Assembly (NCBI GenBank): GCA_910576655.1
Contig: CAJTJC010000010.1
Coordinates: forward strand, 25,566 to 75,635
Length of the DNA: 50,070 nucleotides
Direction of reading: 5' to 3'
Source of the DNA: an uncultured Christensenella sp.
Lineage (GTDB): Bacteria > Bacillota > Clostridia > Christensenellales > Borkfalkiaceae
Position 1 is the stretch's first letter. Every line of letters starts with the position of its first letter. The position numbers and the translations under genes were made by a program. The notes under the pieces were generated by a model. The model was given only the letters and a program-made list of their open reading frames with translations, did no database searches and had not been told where the DNA came from. Below are positions 6,080 through 14,328 of the stretch, piece by piece.

Positions 6080-8488
6080 ATGGCTTATACCGACTTTAAC
6101 AGAATTGAAAAAAAATGGGCAAAATTTTGGGAAGATAACAAGACGTTCCGCACTGACCTACGCGACTTTTCCAAACCCAAGTATTACGTATTGGATATGT
6201 TCCCCTACCCTTCGGGCGCGGGGCTGCACGTAGGTCACCCCGAGGGCTACACCGCTACCGACATACTTGCCCGCATGAAGAGAATGCAGGGCTTTAACGT
6301 GTTGCACCCTATGGGCTTCGACAGCTTCGGTCTGCCTGCCGAGCAGTACGCCATAAAGACGGGGCATAACCCCGACGGCTTTACGCAAAAAAACATTGAA
6401 ACGTTTACAAGTCAGCTTAAGATGCTGGGACTTTCCTACGACTGGGATAACACTATATCGACATGCGACCCCGCTTACTACAAGTGGACTCAGTGGATAT
6501 TCAAGCAGCTCTGCAAGGAAGGACTTGCCCGCTACGTCGAAACGCCAGTAAACTGGTGCGAGGAGCTTGGTACCGTCCTCGCCAACGACGAGATTATCGA
6601 CGGAAAAAGCGAACGCGGCGGCTATCCCGTAGTGCGCAAAAACATGAAGCAATGGGTAATAGATATAAATAAGTATGCCGAAAGGCTGCTGGAAGGGCTT
6701 GACGAAATAGACTGGCCCGAAGCTTCGAAGGTTGCTCAGAGAAACTGGATAGGAAAATCCGAAGGAGCGAACGTAATTTTCAAGGTAGACGGCACGAACA
6801 AAGAGTTCACCGTCTTTACGACGCGCTGCGACACTCTGTTCGGCGCAACGTATTGCGTACTTGCTCCCGAGCATAAAATAGTAGACGAAATTACTACAAT
6901 AGCGCAATTCGCAGAAGTGCAGTCATACAAAAAAGCGTGCGCCTCTAAATCCGATTTGGAGCGCACGGACTTAAACAAGGATAAAACGGGCGCCTTTACG
7001 GGCGCGTACGCGATTAACCCCGCAAACGGCAACAAGTTTCCCATTTATATATCCGATTACGTGCTTACCTCATACGGCACGGGCGCTATCATGGCGGTAC
7101 CCGCTCACGATACGCGCGACTACGAGTTTGCAAAAAAATTCTCGCTTCCTATTATTCCCGTTCTCGAGGGCGGCGACGTTTCAAAGGAAGCGTACACGCA
7201 GGACGGATTGCATATAAATTCAGACTTTTTAAACGGTTTAAACAAACAACAGGCTATCGATAAAATGGCGCAATGGCTTGTCGAGCATAACTGCGGTAAA
7301 AAAACTGTAACGTATAAAATGCGCGAATGGATATTCGCGCGTCAGCGGTACTGGGGCGAGCCGTTGCCCGTTATTCACCTCGATAACGGCGAAACTGTAT
7401 TGCTTGACGACGGCGAGCTTCCCCTCACTCTCCCCGAAATGGATGATTACAAGGCGCATAACGGCGCGGCGCCGCTTGAAAACGCGAAAGACTGGGTAAG
7501 CGTTACAGTGAACGGCGTCAAGGGCAAACGCGAAACCACCACAATGCCCGGCTCCGCAGGCTCGGCTTGGTACTTTTTAAGATATTGCGACCCGCACAAC
7601 GACGATAACTTTGCAGATTACGAGCTTTTGAAGTACTGGATGCCCGTCGATTTCTACGTGGGCGGAAAAGAGCATTTGGTAGGGCACCTGCTCTATTCGC
7701 GGTTCTGGAATAATTTCCTGTTCGACAAGGGCCTCGTACCCTGTAAAGAGCCGTTCAAAAAGCTGTTCCACCAAGGAATCGTACTCGGCGAGGACGGAAA
7801 CAAAATGTCGAAGAGCCTCGGTAACGTAATCAACCCCAACGACATAGTCGCCGAATACGGCGCAGACGTGCTGAGAATGTACGAAATGTTTATGGGTCCC
7901 GTTGCGGATACCAAGCCTTGGAACACCGCAAATATTGAGGGCGTGAAAAAGTTTATCGACAGAATACACCGTCTTTACTTCGAGCTTAAAGCAATATCAC
8001 AGACGACTAACGACAACCTTACAAAAATTTATAATCAGACGGTTAAAAAAGTAACCGAAGATTACGAGGCTATGAAGGTCAATACCGCAATTTCGCAGAT
8101 GATGATTTTCGTAAACGCGGTATACAAGGAAATCGGCGAAGGGCGCAGCTTCCCCCTCGAATATGCCGAAGGACTTATCAAGCTTCTTAACCCCGTTATC
8201 CCCTTTATTACCGAAGAAATATGGGCTACGGTATTAGGACATAAAGACACTATTGCTTACGAAAGCTGGCCGATATACGACGCTTCGAAATGCGGCGAAG
8301 ACACATTCGAATATGCAGTTCAGGTTAACAGCAAAATCAAAACCAAGATAACCGTACCCGCAGATATGCCAGCAAACGAAATCGAAGCGCTTGTAATCGC
8401 GGACGAAGCAATCGCTCCTCTTATAGAGGGCAAACCTATAAAGAAATTTATTTTAGTGCCTAAACGACTGATAAACATTATATTATAA
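6080..8488 (+). CDS. leuS: Leucine--tRNA ligase
   Basis: The 802-residue class Ia synthetase charges tRNA-Leu. It shows the HIGH-type motif in YPSGAGLHVGHPEGYTA (about residues 43-59), the CP1 editing domain with GTGAIMAVPAHDTRDYEFA, and KMSKSLGN in the second half. An anticodon-binding domain and a short C-terminal tRNA-contact domain follow. Length is typical for bacterial LeuS. It is transcribed alone to the right, from a promoter with almost no leader, and ends in a strong terminator. Confidence 0.98.
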   Translation: MAYTDFNRIEKKWAKFWEDNKTFRTDLRDFSKPKYYVLDMFPYPSGAGLHVGHPEGYTATDILARMKRMQGFNVLHPMGFDSFGLPAEQYAIKTGHNPDGFTQKNIETFTSQLKMLGLSYDWDNTISTCDPAYYKWTQWIFKQLCKEGLARYVETPVNWCEELGTVLANDEIIDGKSERGGYPVVRKNMKQWVIDINKYAERLLEGLDEIDWPEASKVAQRNWIGKSEGANVIFKVDGTNKEFTVFTTRCDTLFGATYCVLAPEHKIVDEITTIAQFAEVQSYKKACASKSDLERTDLNKDKTGAFTGAYAINPANGNKFPIYISDYVLTSYGTGAIMAVPAHDTRDYEFAKKFSLPIIPVLEGGDVSKEAYTQDGLHINSDFLNGLNKQQAIDKMAQWLVEHNCGKKTVTYKMREWIFARQRYWGEPLPVIHLDNGETVLLDDGELPLTLPEMDDYKAHNGAAPLENAKDWVSVTVNGVKGKRETTTMPGSAGSAWYFLRYCDPHNDDNFADYELLKYWMPVDFYVGGKEHLVGHLLYSRFWNNFLFDKGLVPCKEPFKKLFHQGIVLGEDGNKMSKSLGNVINPNDIVAEYGADVLRMYEMFMGPVADTKPWNTANIEGVKKFIDRIHRLYFELKAISQTTNDNLTKIYNQTVKKVTEDYEAMKVNTAISQMMIFVNAVYKEIGEGRSFPLEYAEGLIKLLNPVIPFITEEIWATVLGHKDTIAYESWPIYDASKCGEDTFEYAVQVNSKIKTKITVPADMPANEIEALVIADEAIAPLIEGKPIKKFILVPKRLINIIL

Positions 8489-8492
8489 AAAA

Positions 8493-8514
8493 GAGGTTGG
8501 ATTTTTCCAACCTC
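8493..8514 (+). terminator. Rho-independent terminator of leuS (bidirectional)
   Basis: The stem GAGGTTGG/CCAACCTC with loop ATTTTT is followed by a T-run (8515-8521). On the other strand it is followed by TTTTTTATAAT, so it can also end the convergent minus-strand genes. Confidence 0.9.
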
Positions 8515-8519
8515 TTTTT

Positions 8520-8744
8520 TTAAAGCCTGTCCAGCTCTTCTTTAAGATTATTGAGATGCTTGCGCTCCAAATCGATTAACTGCGTGTAGAGATTGAAAAT
8601 CTCGTTATCCGCTTCGGGAGGAGGCGACTGGTTTATGTACGCATAAAGCAGAGCCGACTGCGAACGAATACGCTTCTGCTCTAAGTCTTCCAAGGTTCTT
8701 TCGCTTTCCGCGATTGCTTTCTTTATTTCACTTTTTTTAGACAT
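8520..8744 (-). CDS. Small charged helical protein of unknown function
   Basis: This 74-residue protein starts MSKKSEIKKAIAESERTLEDLEQKRIRS and is rich in Lys, Glu and Leu, with heptad-like spacing that suggests a helical hairpin or coiled coil. I do not recognise a family. ATG 8744 is preferred over the GTG at 8753 because AGAG lies about eight bases before it. It begins 13 bases after acpP in the same direction and is probably co-transcribed with it. It has no signal peptide or membrane segment. Confidence 0.6.
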   Translation of the reverse strand: MSKKSEIKKAIAESERTLEDLEQKRIRSQSALLYAYINQSPPPEADNEIFNLYTQLIDLERKHLNNLKEELDRL

Positions 8745-8756
8745 AATACTCACTCT

Positions 8757-8978
8757 TTAAAGGGACTGTAATACGTTCACTACGTCCGCAACCGTTTTAA
8801 GGTCTGTAACTTTATCTTCAGGAATGGTCTTACCCGTATTGTCTTCCAAAGTCATCAACAGCTCTACCACATCGAGAGAGTCTGCGCCCAAATCCTTTAC
8901 TATATCGTTTTCGAGCTTGATTTTCTCCTTGGGAATATTCAACTGTTCGGAAAGTGCGTTTACTACCTCTTCAAACAT
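8757..8978 (-). CDS. acpP: Acyl carrier protein
   Basis: The 73-residue acidic protein carries the growing fatty-acyl chain on a phosphopantetheine arm. The attachment serine is in GADSLDVVELLM, residue 36 or close to it. Length and acidity are standard. GGAGG precedes ATG 8978 and its own promoter lies directly upstream. It stands apart from a fab gene cluster, at least within this window. Confidence 0.95.
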   Translation of the reverse strand: MFEEVVNALSEQLNIPKEKIKLENDIVKDLGADSLDVVELLMTLEDNTGKTIPEDKVTDLKTVADVVNVLQSL

Positions 8979-9007
8979 ATTTTTGCCTCCATGTATTATT
9001 TAAGTAA

Positions 9008-9036
9008 ATTTTACAATATATACTATAAGTTGTCAA
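9008..9036 (-). promoter_or_regulatory. Promoter of acpP
   Basis: TTGACA (9036-9031), a 17-base spacer and TAAAAT (9013-9008) on the minus strand fill the gap between the tex stop and acpP. Confidence 0.8.
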
Positions 9037-9037
9037 G

Positions 9038-11200
9038 TCAATTAGCTTGCTTTTTTACTTGTTTAAGCGATAAACCTATACGCTGTTTGCCCTTATCTAG
9101 CGTGATTATAATCGCCTTTACCTGCTGCCCGACCTTTAAAACCTCGGAAGGGTGACGGATATATTTGTCGGTAATTTCGGAAATATGAACCAGTCCGTCC
9201 TGATGAACACCGATGTCAACGAACGCCCCGAAGTCGATTACGTTGCGCACCACACCGTCAACAACCATTCCGACCGACAAATCCTCTATACCCATTATAT
9301 CCTTTCTCAGCTGTCTTTGAGGCAGACTGTCACGTATATCTCTGCCGGGCTTAACAAGCTCGCTTATTATGTCGTTCATTGTCGCCTTATCAAGACCGCA
9401 CTCCGCCGCAGCCTTGTCCTCTCCGTAAGACTTTACCTTCGAAGGAAGCTCGGCAAGCTTGCGTGCGCGAACGTCTGCATCGGTGTATCCGAAAAGCGAT
9501 AAAAGCTTTTCCGCTTTCTCGTACGATTCGGGGTGAACCGCAGTATTATCCATAATATTTTTCCCGTCGGGAATACGCAGGAAGCCCGCGCACTGCTCGT
9601 ACGCCTTTGCCCCGAGTTTGGAAACCTTTAAAAGCTGCTTACGGGACGTAAATTTACCGTTTTCTTCACGGAACAGTACGATATTTTTAGCTATACCCGA
9701 ATTAAGCCCCGCGACGTATTTTAAAAGCGACACGCTTGCCGTATTCAAATCGACTCCGACGCTGTTTACGCAGTCTTCAAGCACTCCGCCGAGTACGCCG
9801 TCAAGACGCTTTTTATCCATATCGTGCTGATACTGTCCTACGCCTATCGACTTGGGGTCGATTTTAATCAGCTCGGAAAGCGGGTCCTGCAATCTTCTTG
9901 CAATTGAAATCGCCGAACGCAGAGTCAAATCGTAGTCGGGGAATTCCTCTACTGCAAGCGGACTTGCCGAATATACGCTCGCGCCTGCCTCGTTTACGAC
10001 GGCGTAGCTGACGTTAGCCTCGATTTCCTTCAAAAGGTCGGCGACGAAAATTTCCGTTTCTTTGCTCGCGGTGCCGTTACCTATAGAAATTACGTCGACC
10101 TTGTGTTTTTCAATTAAATACTTGATTATCTTTTTGCTGCCTTCGATATCGTTTTTCGGCGGAACGGGATATATAACCGACGTATCCAGCACCTTTCCGG
10201 TTTCGTCTACGACCGCAACCTTACAGCCTGTACGGTAACCGGGGTCGAGCCCGAGAGTTACCTTTCCCTTAACGGGGGGCTGCAAAAGCAGAGGACGAAG
10301 ATTAACCTCAAACATCTTTATTGCCTGCTCGCCCGCTCTGTCGGTAAGAATAGCCCTTACCTCACGCTGAACCGACGGCTCTATAAGCCTGTCATATCCG
10401 TCGTCGGCTGCCTCTTCTATAAGCTTCGCGCAGGCAGTTTCTTGCTTGTTTTTAATAAATTTTGCAACGCAGACGCGCTTTGCAATATCGGGGTCGAAAT
10501 AAATTTTTGCCTTTAAGCAATCTTCCTTTTCGCCTCTGTTTATGGCAAGCACCCTGTGGTTTTTAATTTCGGGAATAAGCTCGGAATAGTCGGCGTACAT
10601 TGCGTAAGTACCTCTGTCGTCGTCCTTGACAAGCTTTACCTGCATTTCTCCGTGGTTTTCCAAAAGCGCGCGCAGCTTCTTTCTCAGCTCAGCGTTATCC
10701 GAAATTATTTCGGCTATGATGTCCTTCGCGCCGGCAATAGCGTCGTCTACGCTCTTTACGCCTTTTTCCTCGTCGATATAGTTTGCAGCTTCGGCAAAAG
10801 GGTCGCCCGACTGCGCAAGAATAAAGTCGGCAAGTGGTTGCAAACCCTTTTCGATTGCAACGGATGCGCGTGTCTTTTTCTTCTGCTTGAACGGGCGGTA
10901 TATATCTTCGACCTCGGTCATGGTCTGCGCGGCGTCTATAGCCGCCTGAATTTCCTCGGTCATCTTTTCCTGTTCGGTTATGGATTTAGCAACCTCTTCC
11001 TTTCGCTTTTCGAGATTTTGCAGATATTCGTATCTGTCGTTGAGGTTACGCAGAACCTGGTCGTCAATCGCGCCCGTCATTTCCTTTCTATAACGTGCGA
11101 TAAACGGAATCGTGTTCCCTTCGTCGAGAAGGGTTAGTATATTATGTACGTGTTCCGCTTTTAAATTGAATTCTTCCGTAAGCTTTGCTGAAATGTCCAT
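9038..11200 (-). CDS. tex: Tex-family RNA-binding transcription accessory protein
   Basis: At 720 residues this is a full-length Tex homologue. It has the helical N-terminus with IPFIARYRKEMTGAIDD, a YqgF/RNase H-like fold beginning TLGLDPGYRTGCKVAVVD (about residues 318-335), helix-hairpin-helix repeats (LNTASVSLLKYVAGLN) and a C-terminal S1 domain (GMVVDGVVRNVIDFGAFVDI). Tex binds nucleic acid and affects transcription and stress responses; its biochemical role is poorly defined. It is the last gene of the uvrC-to-tex run, two bases after the AlkD-like gene. A gene-internal AAAGGA serves as ribosome binding site. Confidence 0.95.
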   Translation of the reverse strand: MDISAKLTEEFNLKAEHVHNILTLLDEGNTIPFIARYRKEMTGAIDDQVLRNLNDRYEYLQNLEKRKEEVAKSITEQEKMTEEIQAAIDAAQTMTEVEDIYRPFKQKKKTRASVAIEKGLQPLADFILAQSGDPFAEAANYIDEEKGVKSVDDAIAGAKDIIAEIISDNAELRKKLRALLENHGEMQVKLVKDDDRGTYAMYADYSELIPEIKNHRVLAINRGEKEDCLKAKIYFDPDIAKRVCVAKFIKNKQETACAKLIEEAADDGYDRLIEPSVQREVRAILTDRAGEQAIKMFEVNLRPLLLQPPVKGKVTLGLDPGYRTGCKVAVVDETGKVLDTSVIYPVPPKNDIEGSKKIIKYLIEKHKVDVISIGNGTASKETEIFVADLLKEIEANVSYAVVNEAGASVYSASPLAVEEFPDYDLTLRSAISIARRLQDPLSELIKIDPKSIGVGQYQHDMDKKRLDGVLGGVLEDCVNSVGVDLNTASVSLLKYVAGLNSGIAKNIVLFREENGKFTSRKQLLKVSKLGAKAYEQCAGFLRIPDGKNIMDNTAVHPESYEKAEKLLSLFGYTDADVRARKLAELPSKVKSYGEDKAAAECGLDKATMNDIISELVKPGRDIRDSLPQRQLRKDIMGIEDLSVGMVVDGVVRNVIDFGAFVDIGVHQDGLVHISEITDKYIRHPSEVLKVGQQVKAIIITLDKGKQRIGLSLKQVKKQAN

Positions 11201-11202
11201 TT

Positions 11203-11874
11203 TTATCGTTTGATTTCCTTTAAATAATTTTTTTGTTCTTCCGAAAGTCTGAAACTTTCATTTGCCTTTTGAATTGCTTTATTATGAGTTTTAACGTCCA
11301 ACGCCCCCGATTGCAGAAATTCTACCCCGCTACGGTAATATTTTGCAAGAACCTCCGCAACCAGCCAGGCCGCCGCCATGTAGACGTAGTACTGCCCCGT
11401 ATCCGCTTTTTTAATCGTTTGAAAAATTTTATCGAGATAAGCTTCCTCTACGTAAAAGTGCAAAAGCGTAGTCAGCGCAAAGCGCTGATAAAACTCGTTT
11501 TCGGAATTGATATACTTATCTATGTATGGCAGAAAGCTATCCCTGTTCTTAGCTATACATTTGGGCGAAAAACAATCGCACGTAGCCCAGTTGTCTATTA
11601 AAGCAACGCACTTATCGACGTATCCGGTAAATTCGCCGTAATCAAGGTAAGAAGCCGCCGTAAGCTTTATAAACGTAACTTCGTAAAACTCGTCTGGAAA
11701 GGCGAACAGATTTTCAAGGTCGTCCTTAAACTGCTTTGCGATTTTTCTCAACGCCGGGATACGCACGCCGAGAAGATTGACGCTGTCGTTTTTGAGAAGC
11801 CGTTTTTGAAACGTACGGTAGTCGCTGTCGGCGTTTTCTTCAAGTAATGCTAAAAGCTGCCGATATTGCATCAT
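11203..11874 (-). CDS. DNA alkylation repair protein, AlkD-like HEAT-repeat family
   Basis: The 223-residue, wholly helical protein matches the AlkD/DNA alkylation repair family: VNLLGVRIPALRKIAKQF near the N-terminus, the NWATCDCFSPKCIAK segment, and HNKAIQKANESFRLS near the end. AlkD itself removes bulky or positively charged alkylated bases, but many relatives have no proven activity. The start (ATG 11874 or the adjacent ATG 11871, after AAAAGGAGTGGC) overlaps the deoxyinosine glycosylase gene by 35 bases, so the two are probably translationally coupled. Confidence 0.85.
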   Translation of the reverse strand: MMQYRQLLALLEENADSDYRTFQKRLLKNDSVNLLGVRIPALRKIAKQFKDDLENLFAFPDEFYEVTFIKLTAASYLDYGEFTGYVDKCVALIDNWATCDCFSPKCIAKNRDSFLPYIDKYINSENEFYQRFALTTLLHFYVEEAYLDKIFQTIKKADTGQYYVYMAAAWLVAEVLAKYYRSGVEFLQSGALDVKTHNKAIQKANESFRLSEEQKNYLKEIKR

Positions 11875-12325
11875 GCCACTCCTTTTCGTCGAACCGCGTA
11901 TTCGCGGGACTTGTCGACGGAAGCTTGATATAAGGAATATCCGTATCCCCGAAATTGTCGTAAAAAATCGAATACGCCTTACCGCCGTTTAGAATTATAT
12001 ACTTTATATTTGAATTTTGCAACAAACTTTTGACGTCTGCGACTTTAAAATTTTTAATAGTTTCGTCCTTAGACCCTACGATTTCACATTCCGTAACTAT
12101 ATCCCACAATGCGATACGGTGTTTTTTCAGAAAACAGAGCTTGTCCTCAACCGTTTGCGGCGTTTCTTCGCCGAAGTGCGAGGCGACGACGCGCCAAAAA
12201 CGGTTTTGTTTGTTGCCGTAATAAAACTGCACCTCTCGGCTTTTTACCGAAGGAAAGCTGCCCAAAACGAGCAGCAAACTATTGTCGTCGTATACGGGTC
12301 CGAAACCCTCTACTTTCCCGTTCAT
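11840..12325 (-). CDS. DNA-deoxyinosine (hypoxanthine) glycosylase of the UDG superfamily
   Basis: The 161-residue protein carries LVLGSFPSVKSRE near the N-terminus, YYGNKQNRFW, a WDIV segment and a C-terminal LPSTSPAN motif. This is the pattern of the hypoxanthine-DNA glycosylase branch of uracil-DNA glycosylases. It would excise deaminated adenine from DNA. Its ATG overlaps the M16 peptidase stop (ATGA) and its end overlaps the AlkD-like gene by 35 bases. Mug-type mismatch glycosylases are the alternative, but the SPAN motif favours the deoxyinosine group. Confidence 0.85.
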   Translation of the reverse strand: MNGKVEGFGPVYDDNSLLLVLGSFPSVKSREVQFYYGNKQNRFWRVVASHFGEETPQTVEDKLCFLKKHRIALWDIVTECEIVGSKDETIKNFKVADVKSLLQNSNIKYIILNGGKAYSIFYDNFGDTDIPYIKLPSTSPANTRFDEKEWHDAISAAFSIT

Positions 12326-13560
12326 AGCGTTAAAGGTCCGTCTACGTTTCCTACCACCGCCAAAGCAAGCTTGTCGCGGTTAAAATTAAGCTCGGTTGCA
12401 GCCATAACGTCGTCGAGCGTGACGGAAGTAATTCTGTTTACGCGCTCCTCGAAGTCGTAGACCTTGCCGCTGTAAGCAAGCTCTTTGCCGTATAAAAGCA
12501 TTTGCGAGCTTGTGCTTTCCTGCGCGAATACGAGCGAAGAAGTAAGCTGCTCCTTGCCGCGCATAAACTCTTCCTTGGATATGTTTTTGCGCTTTACGTC
12601 GTCAATGCAGCCGAAAACCGCGTCAACGCTTTTACGGTAATTACCTGCATTGACGCCCGAATATACGACCAGCGAGCCAGCCTCGTCGTAAGCCGAAAGA
12701 TATGAATAGACGGTATATGCAAGCCCGAGCTCTTCTCTCACCTTCTGAAACAGACGCGAGGACATGCTTCCGCCCAAAACCGAATTGAGTATCTGCGTAG
12801 CGTCGAAAAGCGGGTCGTAACGCTTAACCGACGGAAACGCATAACCTACGTGAATTTGTTCAATTTCTTTTTTTCTGAATAACGATTTAGCGGGGTTTTC
12901 CACCTCGACGATAATTTTTTCAGTGTTCGCCGCGGGAAGCTCGGCAAAATAGCGCGCGGCAAGCTCCTCGGCGTATTCGGGTTCGATATTTCCCGCCATT
13001 GAAATAACTATATTTTCAGGCGTATAGCGACGCGACATATATTTTTGTATATCGCTGCGGGTAAACGAATTTACGTTCGAGCGGGGACCGAGAATATTCC
13101 TTCCGTATCCCCTTTCACCGTAAAACGCCTTTGACAGCAGGTCGAGACACAAATCGTCCGGTGTGTCGTCGTTCATATTTATTTCTTCGACGATTACTCC
13201 CTTTTCGCGCGCGATTTCCTCGTCGGGAAAGGTGCTGTTCAAAAACAGGTCCGAAAGAATTTCGAACGCCTCGCCGGCATGACCCGTGGTAGACTTCGCG
13301 TAATAGCACGTTAAATCCTTCGAGGTATACGCATTCATTTGCGCGCCTATAGCGTCCATATCGTCGGAAATGCGGAAAGCCGAACGCTTTTTCGTACCCT
13401 TGAACATCATGTGCTCGATAAAATGCGAAATTCCGTCCTCGGCGTCGCTTTCAACGCTGGCGCCCGTATGGACGATTATGCCCATGGTGACGGACATAAG
13501 TCCTGGCATCTGCTTTACGATAAGTCTTAATCCGTTGTCAAATTTTTTGAAATGAACCAT
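12322..13560 (-). CDS. M16-family zinc metallopeptidase (MlpA/YmxG-like)
   Basis: The 412-residue protein has the inverted zinc motif HFIEH (about residues 45-49) followed by a downstream EEINMNDDTPDD segment that supplies the third ligand. The zinc site therefore looks intact. A C-terminal non-catalytic M16 domain with LGGSMSSRLFQKVREELGLAY follows. It has no signal peptide, so it is likely cytoplasmic. TTAGGAG precedes ATG 13560, which overlaps the deacetylase stop by one base. The order deacetylase-M16 peptidase recalls the ylxY-mlpA pair of Bacillus subtilis. The substrate is unknown. Confidence 0.93.
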   Translation of the reverse strand: MVHFKKFDNGLRLIVKQMPGLMSVTMGIIVHTGASVESDAEDGISHFIEHMMFKGTKKRSAFRISDDMDAIGAQMNAYTSKDLTCYYAKSTTGHAGEAFEILSDLFLNSTFPDEEIAREKGVIVEEINMNDDTPDDLCLDLLSKAFYGERGYGRNILGPRSNVNSFTRSDIQKYMSRRYTPENIVISMAGNIEPEYAEELAARYFAELPAANTEKIIVEVENPAKSLFRKKEIEQIHVGYAFPSVKRYDPLFDATQILNSVLGGSMSSRLFQKVREELGLAYTVYSYLSAYDEAGSLVVYSGVNAGNYRKSVDAVFGCIDDVKRKNISKEEFMRGKEQLTSSLVFAQESTSSQMLLYGKELAYSGKVYDFEERVNRITSVTLDDVMAATELNFNRDKLALAVVGNVDGPLTL

Positions 13561-14261
13561 TATTCTCCTAAGTTGTGAGAAACCGTAACGGCAGACATGC
13601 CGTTATCTCTTATGTATGATAATATTTTCGGCAGAGCCGTAACGGTGCAATCCGTAGGGTGCATAAGCACGAACTCGCCCGTTTTTAAATTTTTAGTCGC
13701 GCGGGAATATATCAGCTCGGCGTCCTTGTCGCGCCAGTCGACGGTATCCCTGCTCCACATTATAACCCTTAAATCCATACTAAGGCAAGCGTTTAACGTG
13801 GCTTCGCAAAAAGCGCCCGACGGCGGGGCAAAAAGCGTTATGCCCGTATTGCAAATAGCGTTCAGAAGCTTTACGCTTGGGCGTATCTCTTCGAGGTTCT
13901 GGTCGACGGACATTCTCGAATGGTCTTTATGGAAATAACCGTGACTTGCTATCTCGTGTCCGCGTTTGAAAATTTCGCGTACGCAGTCCACGTTGTCGTC
14001 CGCCCAGCTGCCGCCGATAAAAAACGTAGACTTCGCACCGTACTCGTCCAACTCGTCGAGAATTTTCAACACGTTATCGGTATGCTCGTACACGTTGAAC
14101 ATAAGGCTTACGCCCGTGCCGTTTTCCGCACTGTAATAGAGGTTTGAATTTTCCTTCGATACGGTGACCGCGTTGCCGCCGAAAAACCCGACGAGCGAGA
14201 CCGCCGCAACCACAGCAACGAGAACCAAATTAGTAATAACGCTTAATTTCCTGCCTTTCAA
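13560..14261 (-). CDS. NodB-like polysaccharide deacetylase homologue with a degenerate active site
   Basis: The 233-residue protein has a membrane anchor or signal at residues 8-28 and a NodB fold. Several catalytic elements differ from active enzymes. The TFDDG motif is replaced by MFNVYE, removing both aspartates, and the RPP motif reads APP. The metal-binding HGYFH pair, the TVDW segment and a late LMHP histidine are kept. It may be inactive or bind glycan without cutting. The start is TTG 14261, seven bases after a strong GAGGTAAACTA. It sits next to the M16 peptidase as in the Bacillus ylxY-mlpA pair; a sporulation role is only suggested. Confidence 0.8.
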   Translation of the reverse strand: MKGRKLSVITNLVLVAVVAAVSLVGFFGGNAVTVSKENSNLYYSAENGTGVSLMFNVYEHTDNVLKILDELDEYGAKSTFFIGGSWADDNVDCVREIFKRGHEIASHGYFHKDHSRMSVDQNLEEIRPSVKLLNAICNTGITLFAPPSGAFCEATLNACLSMDLRVIMWSRDTVDWRDKDAELIYSRATKNLKTGEFVLMHPTDCTVTALPKILSYIRDNGMSAVTVSHNLGE

Positions 14262-14328
14262 TAGTTTACCTCAAAAATAAAGAATATATTTATATATTAT
14301 TATTTGAGAGGTGCGCGTATTACCTCAA

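Noticed and set aside
6158..6907. 249-residue frame opposite leuS
   Set aside because: It lies wholly inside a conserved synthetase gene on the other strand, has no ribosome binding site and matches no family.
10556..11137. 193-residue plus-strand frame opposite tex
   Set aside because: It is a shadow of the tex gene without start signals.
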